Of a stretch of 64,000 bases of DNA, positions 32,333-40,899 are shown piece by piece. Position numbers and translations under genes: made by a program. How positions within the stretch are numbered: the first letter of the stretch is position 1; each line of letters begins with the position of its first letter. The stretch comes from DASZTV01 sp036267875 (GTDB lineage: Bacteria; Actinomycetota; Actinomycetes; JAFAQI01), in NCBI GenBank assembly GCA_036267875.1, contig DATAVE010000117.1, positions 1 to 64,000 on the forward strand, in the 5' to 3' direction. The notes beneath the pieces were generated by a model. The model saw nothing but the letters and a program-made list of their open reading frames with translations, was not told the DNA's origin and made no database searches.

Positions 32333-33051
32333 CCGCGTCGCCAGTGCTGGAGCTCCGCAACGTCAGTGCGGGCTACGCAGACACGCCGATTCTCCACGAC
32401 GTGTCGATCACGGTTCCGGCCGGCAGCGTCGTGGCGCTCCTGGGCCCGAACGGCGCAGGCAAGACGACGCTGCTGCGCTGCGCGTCAGGCCTCCTTCGGC
32501 CCACCTCGGGGTCGGTCTGGTTCGACGGTCAGGACACGACACGGGCGAAGCCGCACCAACTCGCGCGGCGCGGGCTGTGCCATATCCCGGAGAGCCGAGG
32601 CGTATATCCCTCCCTGACCGTGCGGGAGAACCTCGTCCTGCACACCTCGCGAGCCGACCACAAGCAGGTCATCGCCGAGGCGGTCGAGCACTTCCCAAGC
32701 ATCGGCAGGCGCATCGACCAACGTGCCGGCGACATGTCGGGTGGCGAGCAACAGATGCTCGCGGTGGTGCGGAGCTACCTCGCCGGCCCGAAGCTCGTAC
32801 TCGTCGACGAGGTCTCCATGGGGCTCGCGCCAGTCATCGTCGATCGGATCTATGAGTTCCTGACGGCAGTCGTGAAAGGTGGGACGTCGTTGTTGCTGGT
32901 TGAGCAGTACGTCAGCCGGGCACTCGCGGTCGCGAGCAGCGTGGTGTTGCTGGGGAAGGGACGCGTCGGCTTTCAGGGTGCCCCGTCGGAGCTGAAGGAC
33001 GATGTGTTCGCCCACTACATGGGTGCCGCCGCTCAGGTCACCAAGGATTGA
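32329..33051 (+). CDS. ABC transporter ATPase, LivF type (second importer)
   Basis: A 240-residue LivF-like ATPase: Walker A GPNGAGKTT near residue 41, signature MSGGEQQMLAVVRS, Walker B LVLVDEVSMGLAP and the LivF-type LLVEQYVSRAL in place of the switch His. It overlaps the triple-fusion gene by four bases and would pair with that protein's C-terminal ATPase domain. The next gene, an isochorismatase-fold protein, begins one base after its stop, so it belongs to the same unit. Confidence 0.93.
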   Translation: MTASPVLELRNVSAGYADTPILHDVSITVPAGSVVALLGPNGAGKTTLLRCASGLLRPTSGSVWFDGQDTTRAKPHQLARRGLCHIPESRGVYPSLTVRENLVLHTSRADHKQVIAEAVEHFPSIGRRIDQRAGDMSGGEQQMLAVVRSYLAGPKLVLVDEVSMGLAPVIVDRIYEFLTAVVKGGTSLLLVEQYVSRALAVASSVVLLGKGRVGFQGAPSELKDDVFAHYMGAAAQVTKD

Positions 33052-33052
33052 T

Positions 33053-33667
33053 ATGCCCAAGCCACCGCTGCAGTTGAATCCCGCCTCGACTGTGCTCGTC
33101 ACGGTCGAGTGCCAACACGGCGTGGTCGGGGGTGAGGGCGCGCTCCCCGAGCTTGCCGCACAGGTCGGCGCCACGATGAGGTCGATCGGCGCCCTGGCCG
33201 CTGCCTTTCGCGCCGCGGGCGGTCTGGTCGTCCACCTCACGTACGTGCCAGCGATCGGCAACCGCTCCTCCAACCGCAACGCCATCCTGCTCGCCGGAGT
33301 GCTGGGAAAGATGGACGGCTGGACCGCCGACAGTCCCGAGACCCAGGTCGTCGACGAGATCGGGGTTGGCCCGGACGATGTCGTGCTCCCGCGCCATAGC
33401 GGGCTTTCGCCGACCCACAACACCGAGCTGTTCCCAATGCTGCGCAATGCCGGCTATGACTCGATCGTGTTCGCGGGGGTCTCGCTCAACATCGCGATGC
33501 CGGTCGTCGCGACGGAGGCGGTCGACGAGGGATTCCGCGTGATCATCCCGCGGGACGGCGTCACTGGTACGCCGGCCGAACATGCGGAGAGCATGCTGCG
33601 CCACACGATGTCGTTCATCGCCCGCATCGCCACCTGCGAGGAGATCGTCGCGGCGCTCGCCACGTAG
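33053..33667 (+). CDS. Isochorismatase-fold protein lacking the catalytic Cys
   Basis: A 204-residue protein of the cysteine-hydrolase (isochorismatase) fold. Normal members use an Asp-Lys-Cys triad. Here the first position reads VLVTVECQHG (Glu in place of Asp) and the nucleophile loop reads FAGVSLNIAMPV, with Ala where Cys is expected. The remaining fold signatures (ATEAVDEGFRVIIPRDGV) are intact, so this is a conserved variant rather than a broken gene. The same substitutions occur in the second copy at 59702-60334. The start ATG at 33053 follows the transporter stop by one base. Function unknown; it may be a non-hydrolytic binding protein or use different chemistry. Confidence 0.75.
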   Translation: MPKPPLQLNPASTVLVTVECQHGVVGGEGALPELAAQVGATMRSIGALAAAFRAAGGLVVHLTYVPAIGNRSSNRNAILLAGVLGKMDGWTADSPETQVVDEIGVGPDDVVLPRHSGLSPTHNTELFPMLRNAGYDSIVFAGVSLNIAMPVVATEAVDEGFRVIIPRDGVTGTPAEHAESMLRHTMSFIARIATCEEIVAALAT

Positions 33668-33687
33668 CTCGGGCGAGGCGAGCGTGG

Positions 33688-33721
33688 TTGCCGAGAGATA
33701 TCGAAAGGTTTACGATATCTC
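33688..33721 (+). promoter_or_regulatory. Promoter overlapped by a 9+9 bp perfect dyad
   Basis: TTGCCG (33688-33693), a 17-base spacer and TACGAT (33711-33716) form a promoter for the amidohydrolase gene. GAGATATCG (33695-33703) and CGATATCTC (33713-33721) are perfect inverted arms separated by nine bases; one arm fills the spacer and the other covers the -10. That is the layout of a repressor-controlled promoter. Confidence 0.6.
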
Positions 33722-33746
33722 GATCAGACAAGCCGAGGAGCCCGGG

Positions 33747-34925
33747 ATGGCCGACTACCCGCTGTATGACGCGGATCAGCACTACTACGAGGCCGCCGAC
33801 ACCTTCACCCGACACCTCGATCCGGCCTACACCTACGCGTTCCGGTGGCAGACCGACCAGCAGACCGGGCGTACGAACCTGCTGATCGGCGACCGGCTGT
33901 TCTCGATGATCTCCAACCCGACCTTCGATCCGGTCGGGAAGCCGGGTGCGCTTGCGGCCTACTTCCGCGGCGAGAACACCGAGGGTGCCGACGTCAAGAA
34001 GATGATGGGCAAGCTGGAGCCGATCCGCCCGGAGTACCGCAGTCGGGATGCCCGGGTCGCCGTGCTCGACCAGCAGGGACTCGGTGCGGCGTTCCTGCTG
34101 CCGACCCTGGCGCTCGGCATCGAGCAGCTGCTCAACGACGACGCGCCCGCGCTCTACGCCGTGATGCACGCGCTCAACGCCTGGATCGACGACGAGTGGG
34201 GATTTGCCCGCGACAACCGGATCGTCGCACCACCTGTGCTGTCTCTCGTCGATCCCGACTCGGCCGTCAAGGAGCTCGGCTGGGTGATCGAGCGTGGCGC
34301 GAAGGCAATCGTGTTCCGGCCGGCGCCGGTCGTCGCAGGAACTACCTGCCGCTCGATGGCCGACCCGCTCTACGACCAGTTCTGGTCGATGTGTGAGGAC
34401 GCCGAAGTGGCCGTGGCCTTCCACGCTGCGGACTCGGGCTACGGCATGGACCTTGCGCGATGGGGCGAGCGGCCCAAGTTCGGGACGGCGGCCGCGTCGG
34501 CGTTCTCCGAGGTGCTCTCCGCTCACATGGAGCGACCGATCAGCGACACCATTGCAGCGTTCATCTGTCATGGCGCGTTGTCTCGGCATCCTGGCCTGAA
34601 GCTGGTCACGGTCGAGCTGGGGTCCGGCTGGGTCGGCGACCTGCTCCGGCGGATGAAGAACGCCTACGGCAAGGTGCCTTATCTGTTCCCGTGCGACCCG
34701 ATCGAGGCATTCCACGGCAAGGTCTACGTCACGCCGTTCCAGGAAGACAGCGTCAGCAGTCTGCTCGACCACATGAACGTCGATCGGATCCTGTTCGGCT
34801 CGGACTGGCCACATCCGGAGGGGTGCGCGGAGCCGGCCGACGCGCTGCGCGACGTGGCAGATCTCCCCCCGGCCCAGCAGCGGCGGATCATGGCGGACAA
34901 CCTCAAGGAGCTACTCGCGCTCTAG
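33747..34925 (+). CDS. Amidohydrolase-family (amidohydrolase 2) metal-dependent hydrolase
   Basis: A 392-residue TIM-barrel protein. The first strand has the D-x-D-x-H metal motif as DADQHYYE, later ligand blocks are VAFHAADSGYG and FICHGALSRHPGLKL, and the final Asp is in ILFGSDWPHPEG. The family hydrolyses C-N bonds or decarboxylates aromatic and beta-keto acids; homologues are frequent in steroid and aromatic catabolic islands. ATG at 33747 has GAGGAG upstream; the frame before it crosses the promoter. It is convergent with a second amidohydrolase, with a strong hairpin between them. Confidence 0.85.
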   Translation: MADYPLYDADQHYYEAADTFTRHLDPAYTYAFRWQTDQQTGRTNLLIGDRLFSMISNPTFDPVGKPGALAAYFRGENTEGADVKKMMGKLEPIRPEYRSRDARVAVLDQQGLGAAFLLPTLALGIEQLLNDDAPALYAVMHALNAWIDDEWGFARDNRIVAPPVLSLVDPDSAVKELGWVIERGAKAIVFRPAPVVAGTTCRSMADPLYDQFWSMCEDAEVAVAFHAADSGYGMDLARWGERPKFGTAAASAFSEVLSAHMERPISDTIAAFICHGALSRHPGLKLVTVELGSGWVGDLLRRMKNAYGKVPYLFPCDPIEAFHGKVYVTPFQEDSVSSLLDHMNVDRILFGSDWPHPEGCAEPADALRDVADLPPAQQRRIMADNLKELLAL

Positions 34926-34938
34926 CCAGGCAGTAGGT

Positions 34939-34961
34939 CGCGCGCCCTTACGTGGCGCGCG
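34939..34961. terminator. Bidirectional terminator-like hairpin
   Basis: CGCGCGCC (34939-34946) and GGCGCGCG (34954-34961) form a perfect 8-bp all-GC stem with a 7-base loop CTTACGT. It sits at the junction of two converging genes and its loop contains the minus-strand stop codon. No U-run follows, but GC-only hairpins of this kind can end transcription in high-GC actinobacteria. Confidence 0.5.
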
Positions 34962-36123
34962 GGAAGCGCAGCATCCGCCGGGCGTTGTCCTCGACGATCT
35001 TTGATACCTCGTCGTCTGGCACGTCCCCGAGAACCTCGGTTGCGCGCTTGCGTGAGTTCGGCCAGTTGGAGTCGGAGTGCGGGTAGTCGATCTCGAGCAT
35101 GATGCGGTCGATGCCGATCGTGTGCCGATTCGCCAGGCCGTGCTCGTCATCGATGAAGCAGCCCCAGAAGTGCTGCTTGAACAGGTCTGAGGGACGCGCG
35201 TCGAAGTCGATCGCCTGGTACCAGCGGTGTCGCTCCCAGGTGTAGTCCGCTCGTTCGAGGATGTAGGGAATCCATCCGATCCCGCCTTCGGCGAGGGAGA
35301 ACTGAAGGTTCGGGAAGCGCTGCAGCGCGCCGGAGAACAGCAGATCGAGGGTCGTCCACATCAGGTTCGTGGCGAAGCTCGCGATCGCGACTGCGAAGGG
35401 CGCGTCCGGAAGCACCATCTGGCCGGGCACGGTGCGCATCCCGGAGAACGAGAAGCCCGGGACGTACGTCGAGGACCCGAAATGCAGAGAAAGAGGGATC
35501 TCGGCCGCTTGGCAGACGTCCCAGAGCGGGTCCCAGTAGTTGGTGTGGAAGCTCGGCATGTCCAGTGGGACCGGACTGTCGGGGAACGTGAACGTTCGCA
35601 CGCCCTTGGCCGCCACCCGCTTCGCCTCTGTGACGCTCAGGTCGATGTCCCAGGTCGGCAGGATGGCAAGGGGGATGAATCGCTCGGGAGCGGACGCGCA
35701 CCACTCGTCGACCATGAAGTCGTTCCATGCCTGAACACAAGCGAGGGCGAGGTCCTTGTCCTTCGCGCGATGGAACACCCCACCGGCGAAGCCCGGCATC
35801 GAGGGGAAGCAGAGCGCGGCCTGAACGCCGTCGAGGTCCATGTCCTTTACCCGCTCGGCCGAGTCGTAGCAGCCGGGGATCATGTCCTCGTAGCGCAGCG
35901 GGTCCATCCCGTAGTCCTTGGGCTCCTTGCCCGCGACTGCGTTCAGGCCGATGTTCGGGATCAGGCCGTCCTCGTAGAGCCACACGTGGTTGCCCTCGTC
36001 GGTCTCGACGATCCGCGGGCCGACGTCGTGATACTTGGCCGGCATCCGGTCGAGCCAGACCCTTGGGTGCTCGATCAGATGATCGTCGACCGAGACGATC
36101 TGGTGGCGGTCCTGTAGTGGCAT
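34948..36123 (-). CDS. Amidohydrolase-family (amidohydrolase 2) metal-dependent hydrolase
   Basis: A 391-residue amidohydrolase, distantly related to the one on the other side of the hairpin. The first metal motif is VDDHLIEHP, the middle ligand block is LSLHFGSST, and the last Asp-bearing strand is IMLEIDYPHSDSNWP, which has Asp followed by Tyr-Pro-His as in many actinobacterial relatives. The start ATG 36123 has CGGAG upstream. It is divergent from the small coiled-coil gene at 36199, with a GGTATCTCAT element in the shared 75-bp control region. Likely a hydrolase or decarboxylase acting on a CoA-pathway intermediate; substrate unknown. Confidence 0.85.
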   Translation of the reverse strand: MPLQDRHQIVSVDDHLIEHPRVWLDRMPAKYHDVGPRIVETDEGNHVWLYEDGLIPNIGLNAVAGKEPKDYGMDPLRYEDMIPGCYDSAERVKDMDLDGVQAALCFPSMPGFAGGVFHRAKDKDLALACVQAWNDFMVDEWCASAPERFIPLAILPTWDIDLSVTEAKRVAAKGVRTFTFPDSPVPLDMPSFHTNYWDPLWDVCQAAEIPLSLHFGSSTYVPGFSFSGMRTVPGQMVLPDAPFAVAIASFATNLMWTTLDLLFSGALQRFPNLQFSLAEGGIGWIPYILERADYTWERHRWYQAIDFDARPSDLFKQHFWGCFIDDEHGLANRHTIGIDRIMLEIDYPHSDSNWPNSRKRATEVLGDVPDDEVSKIVEDNARRMLRFPRAT

Positions 36124-36145
36124 CGCTGTCTCCGAGACGTGGGCC

Positions 36146-36181
36146 GGTATCTCATCTAAACTTATACCGTTGTTAACGATT
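36146..36181. promoter_or_regulatory. Divergent control region with GGTATCTCAT element
   Basis: GGTATCTCAT (36146-36155) is identical over 10 bases to the minus strand at 48978-48987, another divergent promoter. Downstream are ATACC (36165-36169), which pairs with GGTAT, and CGTT-GTT-AACG (36168-36178), a second short dyad. No textbook -35/-10 pair is evident in either direction. Confidence 0.45.
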
Positions 36182-36198
36182 TCACAGCCGAGTGAGCG

Positions 36199-36483
36199 AT
36201 GCCCGACGAACCCGACCTGAACCTGCCGCTGACCCGTCCCGACGAGGACGACCAGGATCTGCTGACCTACGGCGAGGCAGGCGTCCGGCTTCAGGACGAG
36301 GTGGCGGCGATGCGGGTTCGGGTGGCCGAGCTCGAGACTGCCGGTGACGACGCGGCTCCTGCTCGGCTACGGCTGGAGGCGCTCGAGGGGGCCGCGGAGC
36401 GACATGCTCGGCAACGAATCAACGATGAGAACTTCGAGAGGTTCTTCGGCTACGCGGGCAAGGCCCGGCGGACCGAGTCATAG
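36199..36483 (+). CDS. Small acidic coiled-coil protein, unknown
   Basis: A 94-residue, strongly charged protein. Residues about 28-70 are heptad-like (VRLQDEVAAMRVRVAELETA, then RLRLEALEGAAERHARQ), predicting a helix or coiled coil. The C-terminus is FERFFGYAGKARR. It has no signal or membrane segment. I do not know the family. It is divergent from the amidohydrolase and lies 79 bases before a FadR-like regulator, so it may be a partner or accessory of one of these. Confidence 0.65.
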   Translation: MPDEPDLNLPLTRPDEDDQDLLTYGEAGVRLQDEVAAMRVRVAELETAGDDAAPARLRLEALEGAAERHARQRINDENFERFFGYAGKARRTES

Positions 36484-36562
36484 GCAGCGGTGCAACAGGA
36501 CAAAGGATTGAAACAGGTCGCCGGTATCGTCGGCGCCAGGATTCCGACTCCAAGGAGCGTCA

Positions 36563-37315
36563 GTGACCGCGGTACAGGATGCGATCCGGGTGCCGAAGGC
36601 TGCCGAGCTGGTGGCGGCAACGCTGCGTCGGCAGATCGTCGTAGGAGAGCTGGAGGAGGGTGCGTCACTGCCGTCCGAGGCGACACTGCTGGCTCAGTTC
36701 CATGTGAGCCGTCCGACGCTTCGCGAGGCGTTTCGGATCCTCGAGTCCGAGTCGCTGATCCAGATCCGGCGCGGCTCGCGAGGCGGGGCAAAGGTTCAGG
36801 TGCCGAACGGCGATGTCGCCGCCCGCTACGCGGGATACGTACTGGAGTATCGCGGCACTCTGATGTCCGATGTGTTCGTCGCTCGCGCCGAGGTCGAGGC
36901 ACCGCTTGCCCGGCTGCTCACCGCGCGGGCCAAGCCGGCGCAGGTCAAGCGGCTCGAGGCTGCGATCGAGGCAGCGGCGCCGCACGTCAACGATCCCGGC
37001 GCGTACGACGAGCACGACGTCGCCTTTCATCAGCTGGTCTCAGAGCTTGCCGGCAACAGCACGATGTCCGTCGTAGTCGACATGCTGTACCACATCGTCG
37101 GTACGGCGCGGCGCCGCTATGTGACGAGCGCCGCGCCGACCGCGCTTCTTGTCGAGTACAAGCAGGTGCACAAGACGCACGCGAAGCTGGTCGAGCTCGT
37201 CAAGGCTGGCGATCCGGATGCCGCTGAGGCGTTCTGGCGCAGCCACCTCGAAGAGGTCAACAGGCACTATCTCGCCCGGCCGATGGCGAAAACGGTCGTC
37301 GAGATGATGACCTGA
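36563..37315 (+). CDS. GntR-family (FadR-like, FCD domain) transcriptional regulator
   Basis: A 250-residue regulator, the third of its type here and closest to the one at 25612. The winged helix-turn-helix is at residues 9-75 (PKAAELVAATLRRQIV, VSRPTLREAFRILESESLI, IRRGSRGGAKV). The FCD domain has EHDVAFHQLVSELAGN, then VDMLYHIVG and VHKTHAKLVELV, keeping the Asp/His effector-site ligands. GTG at 36563 has AAGGAG upstream. It converges on the thiolase operon. The three related regulators probably bind similar operators and could cross-regulate. Confidence 0.88.
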   Translation: MTAVQDAIRVPKAAELVAATLRRQIVVGELEEGASLPSEATLLAQFHVSRPTLREAFRILESESLIQIRRGSRGGAKVQVPNGDVAARYAGYVLEYRGTLMSDVFVARAEVEAPLARLLTARAKPAQVKRLEAAIEAAAPHVNDPGAYDEHDVAFHQLVSELAGNSTMSVVVDMLYHIVGTARRRYVTSAAPTALLVEYKQVHKTHAKLVELVKAGDPDAAEAFWRSHLEEVNRHYLARPMAKTVVEMMT

Positions 37316-37322
37316 TGCGCGC

Positions 37323-38486
37323 CTAGGGTTTCGCCGTACCGAGGATGGTGACGGCGGCGACGGCGGTAGGACCGCCGACATTGTGCGCCAGCCCGAGCGA
37401 AGGCAACGACGCGACCTGGTTGGCCGCCGTACCCCGTAGCTGGGAGAAGATCTCGAAGCACTGGGCAACGCCGGTCGCGCCGGGCGGATGCCCCTTGGCC
37501 TTCAGGCCACCGCTCGGGTTCACCGGAAGCCGACCCGTCATCGTGGTCTCGCCGGCCTCCAGCGCCTTCGCGGCGCCGAACCGTGGCACGAAGCCGAGAT
37601 CCTCGTAGCTGATCATCTCGATGGTGCTGAAGCAGTCGTGGACCTCGGCGACCTGGATGTCCGCGGCATCGACGCCCGCCATCTGGTAGGCGGCCTTCGC
37701 CGCTTTCACCGTCGCCGGGAAGGTCGTCATGTCCGCCTTGTGCTGGTGCATCACGCGGTCGAGGCCGAGTCCGACGCCGCGGATCCACACGGGCTTGTCG
37801 GTGTAGCGGTCGACGACCTCCTCACCGCAGATGATGAGCGCCGCTGCGCCGTCGCTCTGCGGCGTGCAGTCGTACAAGCCGAACGGCGCCACGACCATCG
37901 GAGCCGACAGCACCTGTTCCATCGTTACCTCGAAGCGCATCTGGGCTTTCGGGTTCGGTACGGCGTTGGCGTGGTTCTTCACGGCAACCATCGCCATGTG
38001 TTCGCGAGTCGCACCTGACTCGTGCAAGTAGCGCTGCGCGTGCAAGGCGAAGTTCGCGGGTGCGACCAGCCCGAGCGGGTAGTCCCACGCCATGTCGCGG
38101 GTCATCGCCATCCAGTCCCAGAACGTCGTCTGGCTGGAGGTCTCCCGCACCTTGTCGGCGCCGGCGACGAGGGCGACATCGACGTAGCCGCTCGCGACTG
38201 CGAAGAAGGCGTTGCGCAGTGTGTCGTTGCCGGTCGCGCACGCGTTCTCGAGATGGGAGACCGGGATGTCGACGAGGCCGCACTGGTCGGCGAGGATGCC
38301 CGCGGCGAACCCGTCCGTGGAGACCAGCTCGCCGAACCAGGCGGCATTGATCTCGGTGCGGTCGAGCCCCTTGTCGACGGCGTCGATCGCTTCGGTCACC
38401 GCCATCGGCAACAGGTCCTTGATTCCCAGATCGAAATGCTCGGCGAACGGCGTCATACCGGCGCCGACGATCGCGACGCGCCTCAT
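37323..38486 (-). CDS. Thiolase (SCP-x/lipid-transfer type)
   Basis: A 387-residue thiolase-superfamily enzyme of the sterol-carrier-protein-X branch, which cleaves a 3-ketoacyl-CoA with CoA. The nucleophile Cys83 is in ENACATGN, the His of the HDCFS motif is near residue 260, and the C-terminal NPSGGLKAKGHPPGATG block holds the second catalytic His. It overlaps by four bases (ATGA) with the upstream gene, a thiolase-like/DUF35 fusion, and GAGGAGG provides a strong ribosome site inside that gene. Partner DUF35 proteins are known to be required by some members of this branch. Probable role: thiolytic step on a branched or steroid-like acyl chain. Confidence 0.9.
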   Translation of the reverse strand: MRRVAIVGAGMTPFAEHFDLGIKDLLPMAVTEAIDAVDKGLDRTEINAAWFGELVSTDGFAAGILADQCGLVDIPVSHLENACATGNDTLRNAFFAVASGYVDVALVAGADKVRETSSQTTFWDWMAMTRDMAWDYPLGLVAPANFALHAQRYLHESGATREHMAMVAVKNHANAVPNPKAQMRFEVTMEQVLSAPMVVAPFGLYDCTPQSDGAAALIICGEEVVDRYTDKPVWIRGVGLGLDRVMHQHKADMTTFPATVKAAKAAYQMAGVDAADIQVAEVHDCFSTIEMISYEDLGFVPRFGAAKALEAGETTMTGRLPVNPSGGLKAKGHPPGATGVAQCFEIFSQLRGTAANQVASLPSLGLAHNVGGPTAVAAVTILGTAKP

Positions 38487-39670
38487 CGGGCCGCCTCCTC
38501 AGGGACGAATGCGTAGCCATAGTCGGGAACTCCGGCACGAACTGCGATCCGGCGCAGCACCACGTTGCCGCAGTCACCGATCGCGGTGCTCCCCGGGTCG
38601 GCGTCGGTGACGGGCGCGAGCAGCCGGACGCCGCTGTCGCCGAGGTCGACGATCGCGAGGTCGTAGGGGGTCAACAGCCCGGGGACGGGGACGTGGACGC
38701 TGACGGCCGTATAGACAGTGGCGTCGCGGGGGAGTGGTGCCAGCGCCGAGCTCGCCTCGGCGCCGCACTGCGAGCACCGGTAGCGCTGGGGGAGGTCGAG
38801 ATTGCCGCACTCCGAGCACTTGCCGGCGGCAAGTCGTACCTTGCCGTCGAACGCGCGCTCGTAGGCCGGCAGCGAGATCTTGACCTCGGCGTCGGCGACG
38901 CTGCGCCGTCTTGGCAGGCTCCGCGGCACCGGACAATGAGTCGAGCGCGCGGTGTGTCCGGTCGTGAGACTCACCGCTGACGCGGTCCCTTGCTCGGTGG
39001 CGACGACTGTTCCTGGCGTCTCGGCGTCGATCGCAGCGGCAAGCGCGAACAGCGCTGACGACGCACCGGTCGTCGGCAGCGGCGAGGGCTTGCCTTCTAC
39101 GTAGCCGGCAGCATCCTTGGCCGAGACTCCGGCGACCACGATGGGCTTGGTGCTCAGAGCGAGCGCGGTCATCGCCGCGCCGAGGCCGCGGACTCGCAGC
39201 AGCCGAGGATCGGCGTAGTCGAAGACTGCGCCCTGGCTGTCCCGAACGAGCACGGGCAAGCTTCGTTCGGCGCGACTCAGCGGCTCGAGGGTCGCGCCGT
39301 CGACCCCACCAAGAACGACGGCCGCCGCTCCGGCGGCGCCGGTGACGTCGACCGCGACCACGAGCGTGCCGGGCTCACTTGACGCTGCCAGGTCCAATGC
39401 GGTGGGCGCACCGCCGACCACGATCGTTGCGAGCACGTCTGTGCCGAGGTCCAGCCCGGCAATGAGCACTGCCTCCGCGCTGCCCTCCAGCGTCGGCAGG
39501 TCGCGGGTCACCAGTACGACGCGGTCGACCGGACCTGCTGCGGTCGCGATTGCGGCGCGACCGGCGGCGACCGCCATCGTGATCGCGTCCTCGTCCGGGC
39601 CGGCCACGCGCTGGCGGTCGTCGCCCCATCGGGGAACGTAGGTCGCGAGAGACTGCAGCCGAGCCGTCAT
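38483..39670 (-). CDS. Thiolase-like domain fused to DUF35 zinc-ribbon/OB protein
   Basis: A 395-residue, two-part protein. The first 270 residues look like a degenerate thiolase or HMG-CoA-synthase half, with Gly/Ala-rich strands and no Cys nucleophile. The last 120 residues are a DUF35 acyl-CoA-associated module: a zinc ribbon C-x2-C and C-x2-C (KCSECGN and RCSQCGA) followed by an OB fold (TVYTAVSVHVPVPGLLTPYD). DUF35 proteins bind thiolase-like enzymes and recruit acyl-CoA. The next gene in the operon is a thiolase, overlapping by four bases, so the pair likely makes one enzyme. DUF35 is separate in the second module at 57239. Confidence 0.82.
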   Translation of the reverse strand: MTARLQSLATYVPRWGDDRQRVAGPDEDAITMAVAAGRAAIATAAGPVDRVVLVTRDLPTLEGSAEAVLIAGLDLGTDVLATIVVGGAPTALDLAASSEPGTLVVAVDVTGAAGAAAVVLGGVDGATLEPLSRAERSLPVLVRDSQGAVFDYADPRLLRVRGLGAAMTALALSTKPIVVAGVSAKDAAGYVEGKPSPLPTTGASSALFALAAAIDAETPGTVVATEQGTASAVSLTTGHTARSTHCPVPRSLPRRRSVADAEVKISLPAYERAFDGKVRLAAGKCSECGNLDLPQRYRCSQCGAEASSALAPLPRDATVYTAVSVHVPVPGLLTPYDLAIVDLGDSGVRLLAPVTDADPGSTAIGDCGNVVLRRIAVRAGVPDYGYAFVPEEAAR

Positions 39671-39710
39671 AGTTAGATGATAAGGCTGATTGAGACAAAC
39701 GGATTACGCC

Positions 39711-40898
39711 TCAGCGTGTGGTCGCTTCCCGCCACGAGATGTGCTTGTCGACCCGCGGCTCGGCAGGAAGTCCGAGTACCCGCTCGCCCAGGATGTTGTG
39801 CAAGATCTCCGACGTACCACCCTCGATCGAGTTCGCACGGGCTCGAAGGTAGGCGCGCATCGGGGTGTCGAAGGTGTAGTCGCTGAGCCCGGCATCGGCG
39901 AGCGAGTAGCTGCCGAACAGCATCCCCTCATCGCCGAGCAGGTCGACGCAGAGCTCGGTCGCGGCTTGGTTGAGCCGCACCGTGTTGAGCTTTGCGATCG
40001 ATCCCTGGGGGCCGGCGTCACCGGCGTCGCGCAGCGCGTCGCCGCGGCGCATCGTCAGCCGGTTGGCCCGGATCCGCACGTGCAGGTCGACCAGCCGGTC
40101 TCGCAGGACGATCGCCTCGGGGGAGTCCTTGTCGGTCCGGGACTGCCACAGCTCGATGGCGTTGGCGAGGGCCGGCTCGGCCGACAGCCCTTCGGAGAGC
40201 ATGAAGCGCTCGTTGGACAGGGTGGTGAGGGCGACGCCCCACCCGCCACCCACGTCGCCGAGTCGCATGGAGTCGGCGATTCGCGCGTCGGTGAAGAAGA
40301 CCTCGTTGAACTCCGCATTCCCGGTCATCTGCCGCAACGGTCGGACCTCGACGCCGGTCGCTCGCATGTCACAGATGAAGTAGGTGAGCCCACGGTGCTT
40401 GGGCACGTCGGGGTCGGTGCGCGCGAGCAACATTCCCCAGCGCGCGACGTGGCCCCAGGACGTCCAGACCTTTTGGCCGTCGATCACCCACTCCTGGCCG
40501 TCTTGGCGGGCCCGCGTCGAGACGTTGGCAAGGTCCGAGCCGGCGCTCGGCTCGCTGAACAGCTGGCACCAGATCTCCTCGCCGGTGAACAGCGGACGAA
40601 GCAGCCGTTGCTGCTGCTGCGCGGTGCCGTGCGCCAGCACGGTGGGCCCGCCCATGCCGTAGCCGAGCGGGTTGCCCGCGAAGCCGCTCGGGCCACCGGC
40701 CGCCGAGATCTGGTCGTTGACGTAGGCCTGCCACTCGACGCCGACGTCCAGCCCGCCGAGGCCGACCGGGAAGGAGACCCACGCGAGACCGGCGTCGTAC
40801 TGTGCGCCGAGGAACGCCGTCGGGTCGCCGCCCGGATCCGCCGAGCCGAGCAGCGCCGCCAGCGCCGCGTCTATCTCTTCCACGCCGGCTAAGCCCAT
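39711..40898 (-). CDS. Acyl-CoA dehydrogenase, large-subunit type
   Basis: A 395-residue FAD-dependent dehydrogenase that would introduce an alpha-beta double bond into an acyl-CoA. FAD and substrate motifs are CQLFSEPSAGSDLA, DGQKVWTSWG and NEVFFTDARIAD. The usual C-terminal Glu (in IYEGT) is replaced by Gly (SIEGGTSEI), as in heteromeric steroid FadEs where the base lies elsewhere. The small-subunit-type gene at 41842-42939 in the same operon is the likely partner. ATG at 40898 lies one base from the SDR stop, with no good Shine-Dalgarno, so translation is probably coupled. 40 bases separate it from the fusion gene downstream. Confidence 0.9.
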   Translation of the reverse strand: MGLAGVEEIDAALAALLGSADPGGDPTAFLGAQYDAGLAWVSFPVGLGGLDVGVEWQAYVNDQISAAGGPSGFAGNPLGYGMGGPTVLAHGTAQQQQRLLRPLFTGEEIWCQLFSEPSAGSDLANVSTRARQDGQEWVIDGQKVWTSWGHVARWGMLLARTDPDVPKHRGLTYFICDMRATGVEVRPLRQMTGNAEFNEVFFTDARIADSMRLGDVGGGWGVALTTLSNERFMLSEGLSAEPALANAIELWQSRTDKDSPEAIVLRDRLVDLHVRIRANRLTMRRGDALRDAGDAGPQGSIAKLNTVRLNQAATELCVDLLGDEGMLFGSYSLADAGLSDYTFDTPMRAYLRARANSIEGGTSEILHNILGERVLGLPAEPRVDKHISWREATTR

Positions 40899-40899
40899 C

